A stretch of DNA of 64,000 nt from Roseovarius aestuarii (GTDB lineage: Bacteria; Pseudomonadota; Alphaproteobacteria; Rhodobacterales; Rhodobacteraceae): contig JAPWHL010000017.1 of the NCBI GenBank assembly GCA_027214255.1, positions 26,084-90,083 of the forward strand, written 5' to 3'. Made by a program: the position numbers and the translations under genes. Below the pieces are notes generated by a model. It was not told where the DNA came from. It saw only the letters and a program-made list of their open reading frames with translations, and ran no database searches. Numbering within the stretch: position 1 is the first letter of the stretch; every line of letters begins with the position of its first letter. Shown here one piece after another: positions 1 to 8,376 of the stretch.

Positions 1-1
1 C

Positions 2-484
2 CCAGCAGGCCTGATGATGCCCAACCAGTCGCTGCTCTATACGGGCCGAGTTCTGGCCTGTAGCCAGTTGCACAACATGATCCATATCGCGCGTGAACTG
101 TGTGGCGGGCAGATATGTGTTACGCCTGACGTGGCGTCGTTTGAGCACCCCGAAACAAAGCCGTGGATGGACAAGTACTATTCCATCAATGACGAATGGG
201 TCGCGGATGACCGGCGCAAACTGCTGGCCTTTGCACGCGACCTGCTGAATTCGGATTATGCGGGGCACCGACTAAGCTTTCAGTTGTTCGCGCAGGCTCC
301 GCCCTTTGCGCATCTGGGCGCGGTCTATCGCAGCTTTGATTGGGACGGGCCGTTGGCCTTCGTCAAGGACGCGGCCGATCTCAGTGACCGCGTGACCGGC
401 GGCACTCCCTTCAAGGGTGGCGATTCGTCGATCGACAGCTGGTATGCGCAATCCGCAGCCAGTGCGAGCAAAGCCGCTGAGTAA
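2..484 (+). CDS. 4-hydroxyphenylacetate 3-monooxygenase (HpaB) family oxygenase, C-terminal part
   Basis: The gene is open through the left edge, so only the last 160 residues are visible. They match the C-terminal domain of the HpaB family (FADH2-dependent aromatic hydroxylases and the related 4-hydroxybutyryl-CoA dehydratase fold): ARELCGGQICVTPD, then FARDLLNSDYAGHR, then QAPPFAHLGAVYRSFDWDGP. HpaB enzymes hydroxylate phenolic or heteroaromatic rings with reduced FAD supplied by a separate flavin reductase. A flavin reductase domain of the matching type lies at 4485-5657 on the other strand, which makes a two-component system plausible. The substrate cannot be told from this fragment. It ends 75 bp before the first Rieske gene and may be cotranscribed with it. 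Confidence 0.8.
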   Translation, partial: PAGLMMPNQSLLYTGRVLACSQLHNMIHIARELCGGQICVTPDVASFEHPETKPWMDKYYSINDEWVADDRRKLLAFARDLLNSDYAGHRLSFQLFAQAPPFAHLGAVYRSFDWDGPLAFVKDAADLSDRVTGGTPFKGGDSSIDSWYAQSAASASKAAE

Positions 485-559
485 AGGCTTTGATTTAACT
501 CTTAATGCGTGCGCGCCTTGTGAGGGGGGGCGCATAGCAGACGCAAATGGAGGCCACCC

Positions 560-1711
560 ATGCCAGACGATCAGACACCGGACGGAAGCGCCGCAGCATT
601 GCTGCGCGCCAACACCGACCTCCCGTTTGAGCAGGCCCGCGCCATGCCGCCCGACGTCTATACGTCCGAGGAATTTCTAAAACAGGAGTTGAATCAGATA
701 TTTGCGCGCGATTGGTATTGCGTGGGGCGCGCCAGTGCCCTGGCCGATACGGGGGATTATGTGTCGCTGGAGCTGGCCGGCCAGCCCATCGTCGTTTTAC
801 GTGACCGCGAGGGTGGCTTGCGTGCCATGTCCAACGTGTGCCTGCACCGCATGTCCACCCTGCTGCACGGGCGTGGTAACACCCGCTCTATCGTGTGCCC
901 CTATCACGCATGGACCTACAATCTGGATGGATCGCTGCGCGGTGCGCCCGCGATGACCCTGAACGAAGGGTTCTGCAAGGATCACTATCGCCTTCCGCAA
1001 GCGCGCTGCGAAGAGTGGCTGGGGTGGGTTTTCGTCTCATTGAATCCCGATGCACAGCCCGTCGCGGACGCCCTGCAGGAGGTCGAGGATCTGGTCGCTG
1101 GCTACGACATGACCAACTATACCGAGACATTTTTCGAGGAGCACGAATGGGACACTAATTGGAAAGTGTTGGCCGAGAACTTTATGGAAAGCTATCACTT
1201 GCCTGTGTGCCACGCGGGCACCATTGGCGGCCTGAGCAAGTTAGAGGATATGGTGTGCCCGCCTGGTCGTGACGCATTCAACTATCACACGATCCTCAAG
1301 GATGATCAGCTGCGCATTGCGATGGCCCATCCCGACAACACGCGCTTGCAAGGGGATGCGCGGCGCACAACGTTTTTGTTGGCGATCTATCCCAGTTTGT
1401 TGATCACGCTGACGCCGGGGTATTTTTGGTATCTGTCCTTGCACCCCGTCACTCCCGGGCGTGTGCACATCCGGTTTGGCGGAGGCATGTCTGATGACTA
1501 TAAAAACGATCCGGACGCGGCACAAAATTTCGCAGACCTCAAGGCGCTGTTGGATGACGTGAACATTGAGGATCGGGGCTGTACCGAGAAGGTCTATCGC
1601 GGCCTGTGTTCGGCCATGGCGGCGCCGGGGCATCTTAGCCATCTAGAGCGACCAAACTATGATTTTGCACATTACCTGAATTCCCGCATCTCGGCAGGTG
1701 CGGGCGCCTAA
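560..1711 (+). CDS. Rieske non-heme iron oxygenase, alpha subunit (copy 1)
   Basis: Terminal oxygenase of a two- or three-component Rieske system, 383 aa. The Rieske [2Fe-2S] motif is C94-x-H96 ... C113-x2-H116; the mononuclear iron site is H213-x4-H218, with D338 (in NIEDRGC) the likely third ligand. The residue three before the first iron histidine, which bridges the two metal sites, is Glu210 (MESYH) rather than the Asp of classical aromatic-ring dioxygenases. From the literature, Glu here is typical of oxygenases acting on carnitine, choline and betaines, so an N-methylated substrate is more likely than an arene; this is inference. A GGAGG at 549-553 fixes the start. No beta subunit, ferredoxin or dedicated reductase is adjacent. 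The next gene is a close paralogue. Confidence 0.88.
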   Translation: MPDDQTPDGSAAALLRANTDLPFEQARAMPPDVYTSEEFLKQELNQIFARDWYCVGRASALADTGDYVSLELAGQPIVVLRDREGGLRAMSNVCLHRMSTLLHGRGNTRSIVCPYHAWTYNLDGSLRGAPAMTLNEGFCKDHYRLPQARCEEWLGWVFVSLNPDAQPVADALQEVEDLVAGYDMTNYTETFFEEHEWDTNWKVLAENFMESYHLPVCHAGTIGGLSKLEDMVCPPGRDAFNYHTILKDDQLRIAMAHPDNTRLQGDARRTTFLLAIYPSLLITLTPGYFWYLSLHPVTPGRVHIRFGGGMSDDYKNDPDAAQNFADLKALLDDVNIEDRGCTEKVYRGLCSAMAAPGHLSHLERPNYDFAHYLNSRISAGAGA

Positions 1712-1742
1712 TTCCAATCCCCTAGCAAACAGGATTATGGCC

Positions 1743-2894
1743 ATGGCCAAAGACAGTGTGGATGCCCTTGCAGCGCTGGAACAAACGACCAGCCGCCCCT
1801 TTGACAAAGCTATGTCTATGCCCCCCGAGGTCTATACCTCGGAGGCGTTTCTGGCGCTTGAACTGGAACATGTGTTTCGCGCAGACTGGTTTTGCGTCGG
1901 GCGCGCCAGTGCGCTGGCAAATCCCGGTGATTATACCACGCTGGATCTGGCCGGGCAGCCGATCATCGTGTTGCGTGACCGTGAGGGTGGGCTGCGCGCC
2001 ATGCCCAACGTGTGCCTACATCGCATGTCCACACTGTTACAAGGGCGCGGCAACACCCGCAGCATTGTGTGCCCCTATCACGCGTGGACCTACAACTTGG
2101 ACGGATCATTGCGCGGAGCGCCGGAAATGGCCCGCAATTCGGAATTCTGCAAAGGCGATTACAAGCTGGAAGAAATCCGCTGCGAAGAATGGCTGGGTTG
2201 GGTCTATGTCACGTTGAACCCGGATGTGGCCCCTGTATCGCAACAATTGGCGCCGCTGGAAAAAATGATCGCCCCTTACGGGATGGAACATTACGTCGAG
2301 ACGTTTTTTGAAGAACACGTCTGGGACACCAATTGGAAGGTGTTGGCCGAAAACTATATGGAAAGCTATCATTTACCAGTCTGTCACAACGGAACTGTGG
2401 GGCCGTTCACGGATTTGGCGCGTGTCGACTGCCCCGAAGGACACCCGCATTTCAACATCCACTGGTTCACCAAAGAGGCCGAGTTGGCCATTGGCAACGC
2501 GCATCCTGACAATACAACCTTGCAAGGCGCACAACGCCAGACCTCGGCGCTCATGTCGATCTATCCCAGCCATATGGTCACGCTAACCCCCGGCTATTTT
2601 TGGTATCTGTGCCTACAACCTGAAGGGCCGGGGCGCGTGCGCATGTTGTTCGGTGGCGGGTTCGATCCCCATTTCGCCTCCGATCCGGGCATCCATGAGT
2701 ATGACAGTGCGCTGCGCACCCTGCTGGACGAAGTCAATCTGGAGGATCGCGGGTGTACTGAAAAGGTCTATCGCGGCCTGTCCTCGGGTTTGGCCAGACC
2801 CGGCCACCTAAGCCATCTTGAGCGCCCCATCTATGACTTTGCCCAATACATTCATGCCAAGGTTTCCAGCGGCTACGCCGCCGCTGCTCAATAA
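1743..2894 (+). CDS. Rieske non-heme iron oxygenase, alpha subunit (copy 2)
   Basis: Tandem paralogue of the gene just upstream. Rieske ligands are C91/H93 and C110/H113; the mononuclear site is H210-x4-H215 with Glu207 at the bridging position. The frame is open upstream to 1698, but AGGA at 1731-1734 is spaced correctly for ATG 1743 (ATG 1737 is too close), and this start gives 383 aa, exactly the length of the upstream copy, with aligned N-termini. The two copies are nearly identical around the Rieske motif (GRGNTRSIVCPYHAW in both) and diverge in the substrate half. This fits either two successive oxidations of one compound or two related substrates. An alpha-alpha hetero-oligomer is another possibility. 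Confidence 0.88.
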   Translation: MAKDSVDALAALEQTTSRPFDKAMSMPPEVYTSEAFLALELEHVFRADWFCVGRASALANPGDYTTLDLAGQPIIVLRDREGGLRAMPNVCLHRMSTLLQGRGNTRSIVCPYHAWTYNLDGSLRGAPEMARNSEFCKGDYKLEEIRCEEWLGWVYVTLNPDVAPVSQQLAPLEKMIAPYGMEHYVETFFEEHVWDTNWKVLAENYMESYHLPVCHNGTVGPFTDLARVDCPEGHPHFNIHWFTKEAELAIGNAHPDNTTLQGAQRQTSALMSIYPSHMVTLTPGYFWYLCLQPEGPGRVRMLFGGGFDPHFASDPGIHEYDSALRTLLDEVNLEDRGCTEKVYRGLSSGLARPGHLSHLERPIYDFAQYIHAKVSSGYAAAAQ

Positions 2895-2921
2895 TCCAAG
2901 TAAATCAGAGGACTTAAAACC

Positions 2922-3335
2922 ATGATCCACAAGCGCCTTCGGCCTTTCAACACCAAAGAAACCTATCCCGAACAGAAACTGGACAACGATCTAAGCCAAG
3001 GAGTGGTCGCGCGAGGAACAATGGTGTTTCTGCGCGGGCAGGTGTCACAGGATCTGGAGAGCCGCGAAAGCCTGCACGTGGGTGACGCGGGCAAACAGAC
3101 GGCAAAGACGATGGAAAACATCGACATGCTGCTGCGCGAGGCCGGCAGCGAAATGGCCCATGTCTGCCGGATCGTGGTGTATCTGACCGACATCCGGTAT
3201 CGTGAGGCCGTGTATACAGAAATGGGTAAATGGCTGAAGGGCGTGCATCCGTGTTCCACCGGGATCGTCGTGCCTGCCCTCGCGCGCCCGGAATGGGTGG
3301 TTGAAATCGAAGTGACGGCTGTTATCCCCGATTGA
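2922..3335 (+). CDS. RidA/YjgF/UK114 family protein, catalytic Arg absent
   Basis: 137-residue member of the RidA superfamily (trimeric, chorismate-mutase-like fold), 27 bp after the second Rieske gene and probably in its operon. Canonical RidA hydrolyses reactive imines and enamines using an Arg in the segment PARS (Arg105 in E. coli RidA). Here that segment reads HPCSTGIVVPAL, so Ser or Thr replaces Arg, and the C-terminal acidic motif is kept as VVEIEVTAV. It therefore belongs to a divergent subgroup without the standard deaminase residue. Such proteins are often encoded in catabolic operons. Whether it acts on an imine made by the neighbouring oxygenases is not known. Confidence 0.85.
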   Translation: MIHKRLRPFNTKETYPEQKLDNDLSQGVVARGTMVFLRGQVSQDLESRESLHVGDAGKQTAKTMENIDMLLREAGSEMAHVCRIVVYLTDIRYREAVYTEMGKWLKGVHPCSTGIVVPALARPEWVVEIEVTAVIPD

Positions 3336-3457
3336 GTTTTCGGGCGATGCGACACACGGTCGGGTTGCCCTTTATTGCGCCAAGTAAAGCAGGCGGATCA
3401 TCGGCGGGTGCGTGCCTGTGTTTGATCCGCCGCACCCGTTTCAAGAAGGACCGAACC

Positions 3458-4138
3458 ATGACATTTTCGATCACCGGACGCTGCGCCCGCACGGGCCAAA
3501 TGGGCGTCGCCATCACCACCAGCTCTATCGCTGTCGGAAGCCGTTGCCCGTGGGTGCGTGCAGGCGTCGGGGCCGTGGCCACGCAAAACGTCACCATGCC
3601 CTCGATCGGCAACGACGTTCTGGACGCTATCGCGGGCGGCGCCGAGGCGCAGGCCGCGTTGGGCAAGGTGATGTCGGGCGAAAAACATCCCGATTTTCGC
3701 CAAGTGGCGGTGATTGATCATCAGGGGCGGACTGCGCTGTTTTCCGGGACCAAAACGCTGGGGACCAATGCCACGGCGATAGGCGATGGGGTGATTGCGG
3801 CGGGCAATCTGTTGTCCTCGGCGCGCTTGCCACAGGTGATGGTGGATACGTTTTCCGAAACATCTGATCTGGCGTTGCCTGCGCGGCTGTTGGGAGCGTT
3901 GGAGGCGGGGCTGAACAAGGGCGGGGGCGAGGAAGGTCCGGTGCGATCGGCGTGCCTGCTGGTTGCAGACCAAACTCCATGGCCCTTGGTTGATTTGCGC
4001 GTGGATTGGTCCGAAGGCTGCCCGATTGCCGATTTGCGCGCCCTGTGGACTGCGTATCAACCGCAAATGGCGGATTATGTCGCGCGTGCTTTGAACCCCG
4101 AGGCCGCGCCCAGCTATGGAGTGCCGGGGGATTTGTAA
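3458..4138 (+). CDS. DUF1028 family protein
   Basis: 226 aa. The recognisable family start is MTFSITGRCARTGQMGVAI at ATG 3458, preceded by AAGAAGGA at 3443-3450; the open frame reaches back to 3332 but that extension has no family resemblance. DUF1028 proteins have an Ntn-hydrolase-like appearance (compare GVGAVATQNVTMPSIG) and are repeatedly found in amino-acid, nucleobase and betaine catabolic clusters, but no reaction is established that I can cite. It is the last + strand gene of this block; 122 bp separate it from the RidA-like gene. The likely role is processing of an intermediate made by the upstream oxygenases, by inference only. Confidence 0.8.
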   Translation: MTFSITGRCARTGQMGVAITTSSIAVGSRCPWVRAGVGAVATQNVTMPSIGNDVLDAIAGGAEAQAALGKVMSGEKHPDFRQVAVIDHQGRTALFSGTKTLGTNATAIGDGVIAAGNLLSSARLPQVMVDTFSETSDLALPARLLGALEAGLNKGGGEEGPVRSACLLVADQTPWPLVDLRVDWSEGCPIADLRALWTAYQPQMADYVARALNPEAAPSYGVPGDL

Positions 4139-4484
4139 ACTCATGCAAACGCCGGGTGTTTTTGAGGATGGATTGCCTTTCGCACGCTAAGCTGCGGCTC
4201 AAAAATGCGAGTTGATCGCCTGTGCCACTGGCCTGATGGACCGCGCCGGGGTCGGCTGAAAACTGGCGCAAAATGACGATGGCACACGCGCCAATCTCTT
4301 TGCGACCGTCGGGCCAGTCGATAGACCGACACGGGCCTGCGCGCGCCTTTGCATTGACGCCGGGCGAGGCGCGGTGTTTAGGCGCGCGGCTCTGCAGATA
4401 TGAAGGTATGCGTGACGGCCTTGATCGCCGGAATGAGGCCGCACCTGATCGACCGGTTAAAGACGGGGCTGTAAACCGCTGGGA
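4139..4484 (+). other. intergenic region between convergent genes
   Basis: 346 bp between the ends of the DUF1028 gene and the flavin-reductase fusion. GC-rich throughout. I see a weak pair of inverted GCGCGCC/GGCGCGC blocks separated by about 35 bases, but no T-tract and no clean terminator. No convincing gene, tRNA or repeat was found. Confidence 0.5.
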
Positions 4485-5657
4485 TTAGGTCGAGGGTGAA
4501 TGCCCATCGAATGCCTTGCGACACAGTATGGCGAACTCGGCCGCTGCGCCCTCCAGCGCCGCGCCTTTGGGCCATGCCAGAACCACGCTGCTGGAGCCGC
4601 TGACGCCGTCCAGTGGGCGGGCAACCACACTCAGCCCATCATAGCTCATTGCGCTGGCTGGTTTGGTCGCCAATATTGCATATCCCAGACCATGTGCGAC
4701 CATGCCACGTACCATTTCGATGCTGGGCGCGTGATGCGCGACAGTGGGTGTAGCCCCGGCAGAGGTTAGCAGGCCGGGAAAGAACGTGCGGCTAGGATCG
4801 CTGTCCAACAGGACCATCGGCAGGTTGTTCAGCATGTCGGGGGTGATGCGCGCCTTCTTGGTTAATGGATGATCGCCGGGCAGCAACACGTAGGGCGTCA
4901 AATCGGTCAGCGGCTGGGTTTGAAACATATCGGCCAACCCGATGTCATACATCAGTGCCACGTCGCATTCACCGGTTTGCAACGCCTGAGACAGGGCGCG
5001 ACGATCCCCCTCGATCATACGAGGCGTCGTGCCGGGCATCTCGGCCAGAAGTCGTGGCAGAAGGTACGGGCCGATGGTGGGAAAACAACCGATGCGTAAC
5101 GTGCGCCCTTCGGCGTCACGTCCGGCGCGCAGGCTGGTGACACTGTCGATACGCCGTGCGGCCCCGTAGGCGCGGTTGGCATAGATCAAGGGCGAACCGC
5201 CCTCCGCGCCATGCAGGTCTGTGACTTCGCAGAGGAAAATGTGATGGGTGCCGACTTTTTCGGATGATACCAACGCGCAATCAAACGCGACAAGTGGTGC
5301 CGTCAGCCGCGGTGCCCCTGACGCGCAGGTTAGCCATTCAGCACAGTCGAATTTATCGGCGACTTCGCCTTTGAAACGGCCCGCGAAGGCGTCGGAAACA
5401 TGCGATTGATCATCGCGCAGCACGTTGACACATAGAACGCCATTTTCGCGGATCATCGACGCTGCTTGGCTCAGGTGATGCACGCAAACCAACAACGTGG
5501 GGCGGTCTGTATCCGCCGAAACCGACGACATTGCCGAGACGGTTACGCCGGCGCGCCCTGCCGGGCCGTCCGTGGTGACGACGTTGACGGTGCAGGCCGC
5601 ATGACTCATCCCTTGCAAGAACCGGTCGCGTAGGGTGTGGGCGTGTGATCCGTCCAT
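4485..5657 (-). CDS. flavin reductase fused to a LysR-type ligand-binding domain (no HTH)
   Basis: 390 aa with two domains. Residues about 10-170 are an HpaC-like flavin reductase: VTVSAMSSVSADTDRPTLLV, then NGVLCVNVL, then GTHHIF. Residues about 185-380 are a periplasmic-binding-fold sensor of LysR regulators: LRIGCFPTIGPYLLP, then LPGDHPL, LLDSDPSRTFF and GLGYAI. There is no helix-turn-helix anywhere, so it should not bind DNA by itself. The sensor half resembles that of the LysR protein encoded 95 bp away: YD-x-DHPL-x-LLD-x3-SR-x-F occurs in the same order in both, which suggests the same ligand. By analogy with the Acinetobacter C1 reductase, whose C-terminal MarR-like domain restrains NADH oxidation until substrate binds, this domain may gate flavin supply to the HpaB-type oxygenase. 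That function is inference; the fusion is directly visible and is not interrupted by a stop or frameshift. Confidence 0.82.
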   Translation of the reverse strand: MDGSHAHTLRDRFLQGMSHAACTVNVVTTDGPAGRAGVTVSAMSSVSADTDRPTLLVCVHHLSQAASMIRENGVLCVNVLRDDQSHVSDAFAGRFKGEVADKFDCAEWLTCASGAPRLTAPLVAFDCALVSSEKVGTHHIFLCEVTDLHGAEGGSPLIYANRAYGAARRIDSVTSLRAGRDAEGRTLRIGCFPTIGPYLLPRLLAEMPGTTPRMIEGDRRALSQALQTGECDVALMYDIGLADMFQTQPLTDLTPYVLLPGDHPLTKKARITPDMLNNLPMVLLDSDPSRTFFPGLLTSAGATPTVAHHAPSIEMVRGMVAHGLGYAILATKPASAMSYDGLSVVARPLDGVSGSSSVVLAWPKGAALEGAAAEFAILCRKAFDGHSPST

Positions 5658-5752
5658 TGAAAATGCCTTTCGATCCGGGCGGGGTGCCCCTGTTGGGAAT
5701 ATATTGCCCGAGATCGCAGCTTCTGCCCAATCGGCTTTTCCGAAGGGTGGCG

Positions 5753-6715
5753 TCAGGATTCCGAATACTGTGCAAGATCAAGTGAGGAGACGTCAAAGGG
5801 CTGCATGCCGGGGATGTTGCCGGGGGAGATCAACTGACGGCAATGGGCTTCAAACGCGCTTTGTACACCTGTGGGGGCGAGTTCCCGCAGGCGGGCCAGA
5901 CCGACCACCAATGGCGCGTGGTCTCCTGCTAGGGGGACATAGGCCAGCGGCATACCTGTCTGGGCGTGGGTGTTCAGTGGACGTGCCGTCATCAGCGAGA
6001 AACCAATGCCTGCCGCAACATAGGACCGCAAGATTGTCGGGTCTGGAACCTCGGCGCGGATGCGCGGAGTCACGCCTTGGGCCTCGAACAGGGTCAGGAA
6101 GTATTGCCTGCTCAGGGGCAGGTCCAACAGCAGAAAGGGCGTTTCAACCAGTTCCGCCAGCGTGACTTCGGCTTTGCCTGCTAACGGATGGTCCGCAGCC
6201 AAAAGGGCAAAGGTGGGCAGGGGGCTGAGTGGTGTAAACGTCATCTCGGCACCCAGATGCAAGTCATAGGTTAGGGCGGTGTCGATACGGGCCTGACGTA
6301 GTCCGCTGACCATTTCCTGTTCGCTGCCTGTGACCACACTCATCTGGATGCCTGGATGCAATGCTGAAAAACTGCGCCAGAGTTCGGGAAGGATCAGCGG
6401 GGCAAAGGTCTGAAACGAACCGACGTTGATCTCACCGGACACCAACGATCCGGTGTCGCTGGCGACACTGTAGAGCCCATGCGCAGATTGCATCGATAGT
6501 TTGGCGGCTTTTAACAGACGTTTGCCCGCCGGAGTTAACGCCAGCCCCTGCGCATGCTGGCGCACGAACAATTGCACGCCAAATTCGGTTTCCAGATGTG
6601 AAATAGCTGCTGAGACCGAGGGCTGCGAAATATTAACCCGTTCGGCAGCGCGCGTGACACTACCGGTTTCGCCAGCGGCGATAAAGTAGCTGAGTTGCCT
6701 CAGGGTGAAACGCAT
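5753..6715 (-). CDS. LysR family transcriptional regulator
   Basis: 320 aa. The N-terminal winged helix-turn-helix (residues 1-60) shows the usual LysR pattern: LRQLSYFIAAGETGSVTRAA, then NISQPSVSAAISHLE. A two-lobed effector domain follows from about residue 92 (INVGSFQTFAPLILP, AADHPLAG, LLLDLPLSRQYF). Its effector domain is the closest local relative of the one fused to the flavin reductase next door. It probably controls the oxygenase/flavin-reductase genes or the TRAP operon; no operator could be assigned. It lies between dctM and the fusion gene, all on the same strand. No strong Shine-Dalgarno is visible before ATG 6715. Confidence 0.88.
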   Translation of the reverse strand: MRFTLRQLSYFIAAGETGSVTRAAERVNISQPSVSAAISHLETEFGVQLFVRQHAQGLALTPAGKRLLKAAKLSMQSAHGLYSVASDTGSLVSGEINVGSFQTFAPLILPELWRSFSALHPGIQMSVVTGSEQEMVSGLRQARIDTALTYDLHLGAEMTFTPLSPLPTFALLAADHPLAGKAEVTLAELVETPFLLLDLPLSRQYFLTLFEAQGVTPRIRAEVPDPTILRSYVAAGIGFSLMTARPLNTHAQTGMPLAYVPLAGDHAPLVVGLARLRELAPTGVQSAFEAHCRQLISPGNIPGMQPFDVSSLDLAQYSES

Positions 6716-6789
6716 GCGTTGTCTTTCGGTTGGGGTATTTGATCACATGTCCCAACGTTGCGCAGTGCACAGGATAGCGCAAGGGGCAG

Positions 6790-6815
6790 GTTAGGTGCGC
6801 TTAAGCGGACCTAAC
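6790..6815 (-). terminator. hairpin downstream of dctM
   Basis: An almost perfect inverted repeat: GTTAGGTGCGCTT at 6790-6802 faces AAGCGGACCTAAC at 6803-6815 (12 of 13 pairs, tight loop at the central TTAA). It begins 11 bp past the dctM stop on the - strand. No T-run follows, so it could be a Rho-assisted 3' end or an mRNA-stabilising stem rather than a classical terminator. Confidence 0.45.
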
Positions 6816-6825
6816 GGAATCGCGG

Positions 6826-8376
6826 CTAAAAAATTGCGTTGGGCAACCATGTGGCAATGAACGGGAGGAACCAGACCAAAGCGACGCCCACAGCCTGTAA
6901 TCCAATAAACGGGATCACGCCGCGATAGATATGGCCCGTCGTGATTTCGGGCGGCGCGGACCCGCGCAGATAGAATAGCGAGAAGCCGAAAGGCGGCGTC
7001 AGGAACGATGTTTGCAGATTGATCGCAATCAAAATGCCCAACCAGATCGGATCGTGTCCCATCAGGATCAACGACGGCGTGACCAGGGGCAAAACGATTA
7101 CCGAGATTTCGACGAAATCCAGAAAGAACCCCAGAACAAAAATGAATACCATGCAAAATAACAGGGCTCCATTGGGCCCTCCGGGGAGGTCGGCCAGCAT
7201 TTCGGCCACGCGATCCTCACCACCCAAGCCGATGAAGACGAGGCTGAAAATCCCCGCGGACAGGATCGTGGCAAAAATCATTGCCGTCATGGTTAGTGTG
7301 GAATTCAGAGCCTCTGTGATGACCTTTTCTTGGATGACGGTGCGCAAGGCTTGCAGGATGGCCAGTCCGCCGATCAATGCCAGCCCGGCATAAAGTGCGC
7401 CCAACGCATAGCTGCCCATTCCCAGATCGTTGCGCTGCAAACGCACGGGGTAGGCCCCCGCCAAAACGCCAACGGCGATCAATGCGGCGGCCCCCCACAG
7501 GATCAGGCGTTTGGAGTGTCCCATACGCCGACCGGCCATTAGCAATGCGCCAACTGCGCCGACTGACGCGGCCTCGGTCGGGGTGGCGACACCGCCCAGG
7601 ATTGCGCCGAGGACTGCAAAGATCAGCAGAACCGGAGGAACGATTGCGCTGAATATTTCGGCGCGATCGGGCTTGGCCAGATCCATTGGGGCCGGAGGCA
7701 TGTCCTGCGGGCGCAGCACGCCACGCCCAAGTACGTAAAGCAAATACAGTGCAACCAACAGCAGACCGGGCATCAGCGCTGCGGCGAAGAATTGCCCCAC
7801 GGACAGGGCCTCGACCGAGAATTTTCCCTGCTCGTACTGGGCTTGTTGGTAGGCGTTGGACATTACATCCGCCAAGATGATCAGCAGAGTCGACGGTGGA
7901 ATGATCTGTCCCAGTGTGCCAGCCGTGCACACAATGCCCGAAGCGACCCGTGGGTCGTATCCGGCGCGCAGCATGGTAGGCAGGGCGATCATGCCCATGG
8001 CCACCACAGTTGCGCCTACTATGCCTGTTGACGCCGCTAAGAGAGCGCCAACCAAGACGACAGATATGCCCAGACCGCCGCGCAACTGTCCAAACAAGCG
8101 GCCCATCGTATCTAGAAGGTCCTCGGCGATGCGCGATTTCTCCAACACCGCGCCCATCAGCACGAACAGCGGGATGGCGATCAACACCGTGTTGCTGAGC
8201 AGCCCAAATACCCGTTGGCCCATCGCGCCAAGCAGGCCGATGTCCATCGCGCCTGTGACCCATCCCAGATAAGCGAAAATGATGGCTACGCCTGCGATTG
8301 AGAACGAAACCGGAAAGCCGCTGAGTATTGCGATCATCAGCGCGCCAAACATGATGATATCAAGATATTCGGTCAT
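6826..8376 (-). CDS. dctM: TRAP transporter large permease (DctM)
   Basis: 516 aa, the Na+- or H+-coupled membrane channel subunit of a TRAP importer, with repeated hydrophobic helices and the family signature GGVATPTEAASVGAVGALL. Usual DctM proteins have about 430 residues. The excess is mainly an inserted stretch at about residues 285-345 (ILWGAAALIAVGVLAGAYP and ALGALYAGLALIGGLAIL) that looks like two extra helices, as in the subgroup commonly annotated as mannitol/chloroaromatic-type TRAP permeases. Its ATG overlaps the dctQ stop (ATGA at 8373-8376), so the two are translationally coupled. It is the last gene of the apparent hutI-to-dctM transcription unit. Confidence 0.92.
   Translation of the reverse strand: MTEYLDIIMFGALMIAILSGFPVSFSIAGVAIIFAYLGWVTGAMDIGLLGAMGQRVFGLLSNTVLIAIPLFVLMGAVLEKSRIAEDLLDTMGRLFGQLRGGLGISVVLVGALLAASTGIVGATVVAMGMIALPTMLRAGYDPRVASGIVCTAGTLGQIIPPSTLLIILADVMSNAYQQAQYEQGKFSVEALSVGQFFAAALMPGLLLVALYLLYVLGRGVLRPQDMPPAPMDLAKPDRAEIFSAIVPPVLLIFAVLGAILGGVATPTEAASVGAVGALLMAGRRMGHSKRLILWGAAALIAVGVLAGAYPVRLQRNDLGMGSYALGALYAGLALIGGLAILQALRTVIQEKVITEALNSTLTMTAMIFATILSAGIFSLVFIGLGGEDRVAEMLADLPGGPNGALLFCMVFIFVLGFFLDFVEISVIVLPLVTPSLILMGHDPIWLGILIAINLQTSFLTPPFGFSLFYLRGSAPPEITTGHIYRGVIPFIGLQAVGVALVWFLPFIATWLPNAIF

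Noticed and set aside
1241..1642. 133-codon - strand frame inside the first Rieske gene
   Set aside because: Shadow of the metal-site region of the + strand gene, no independent support.
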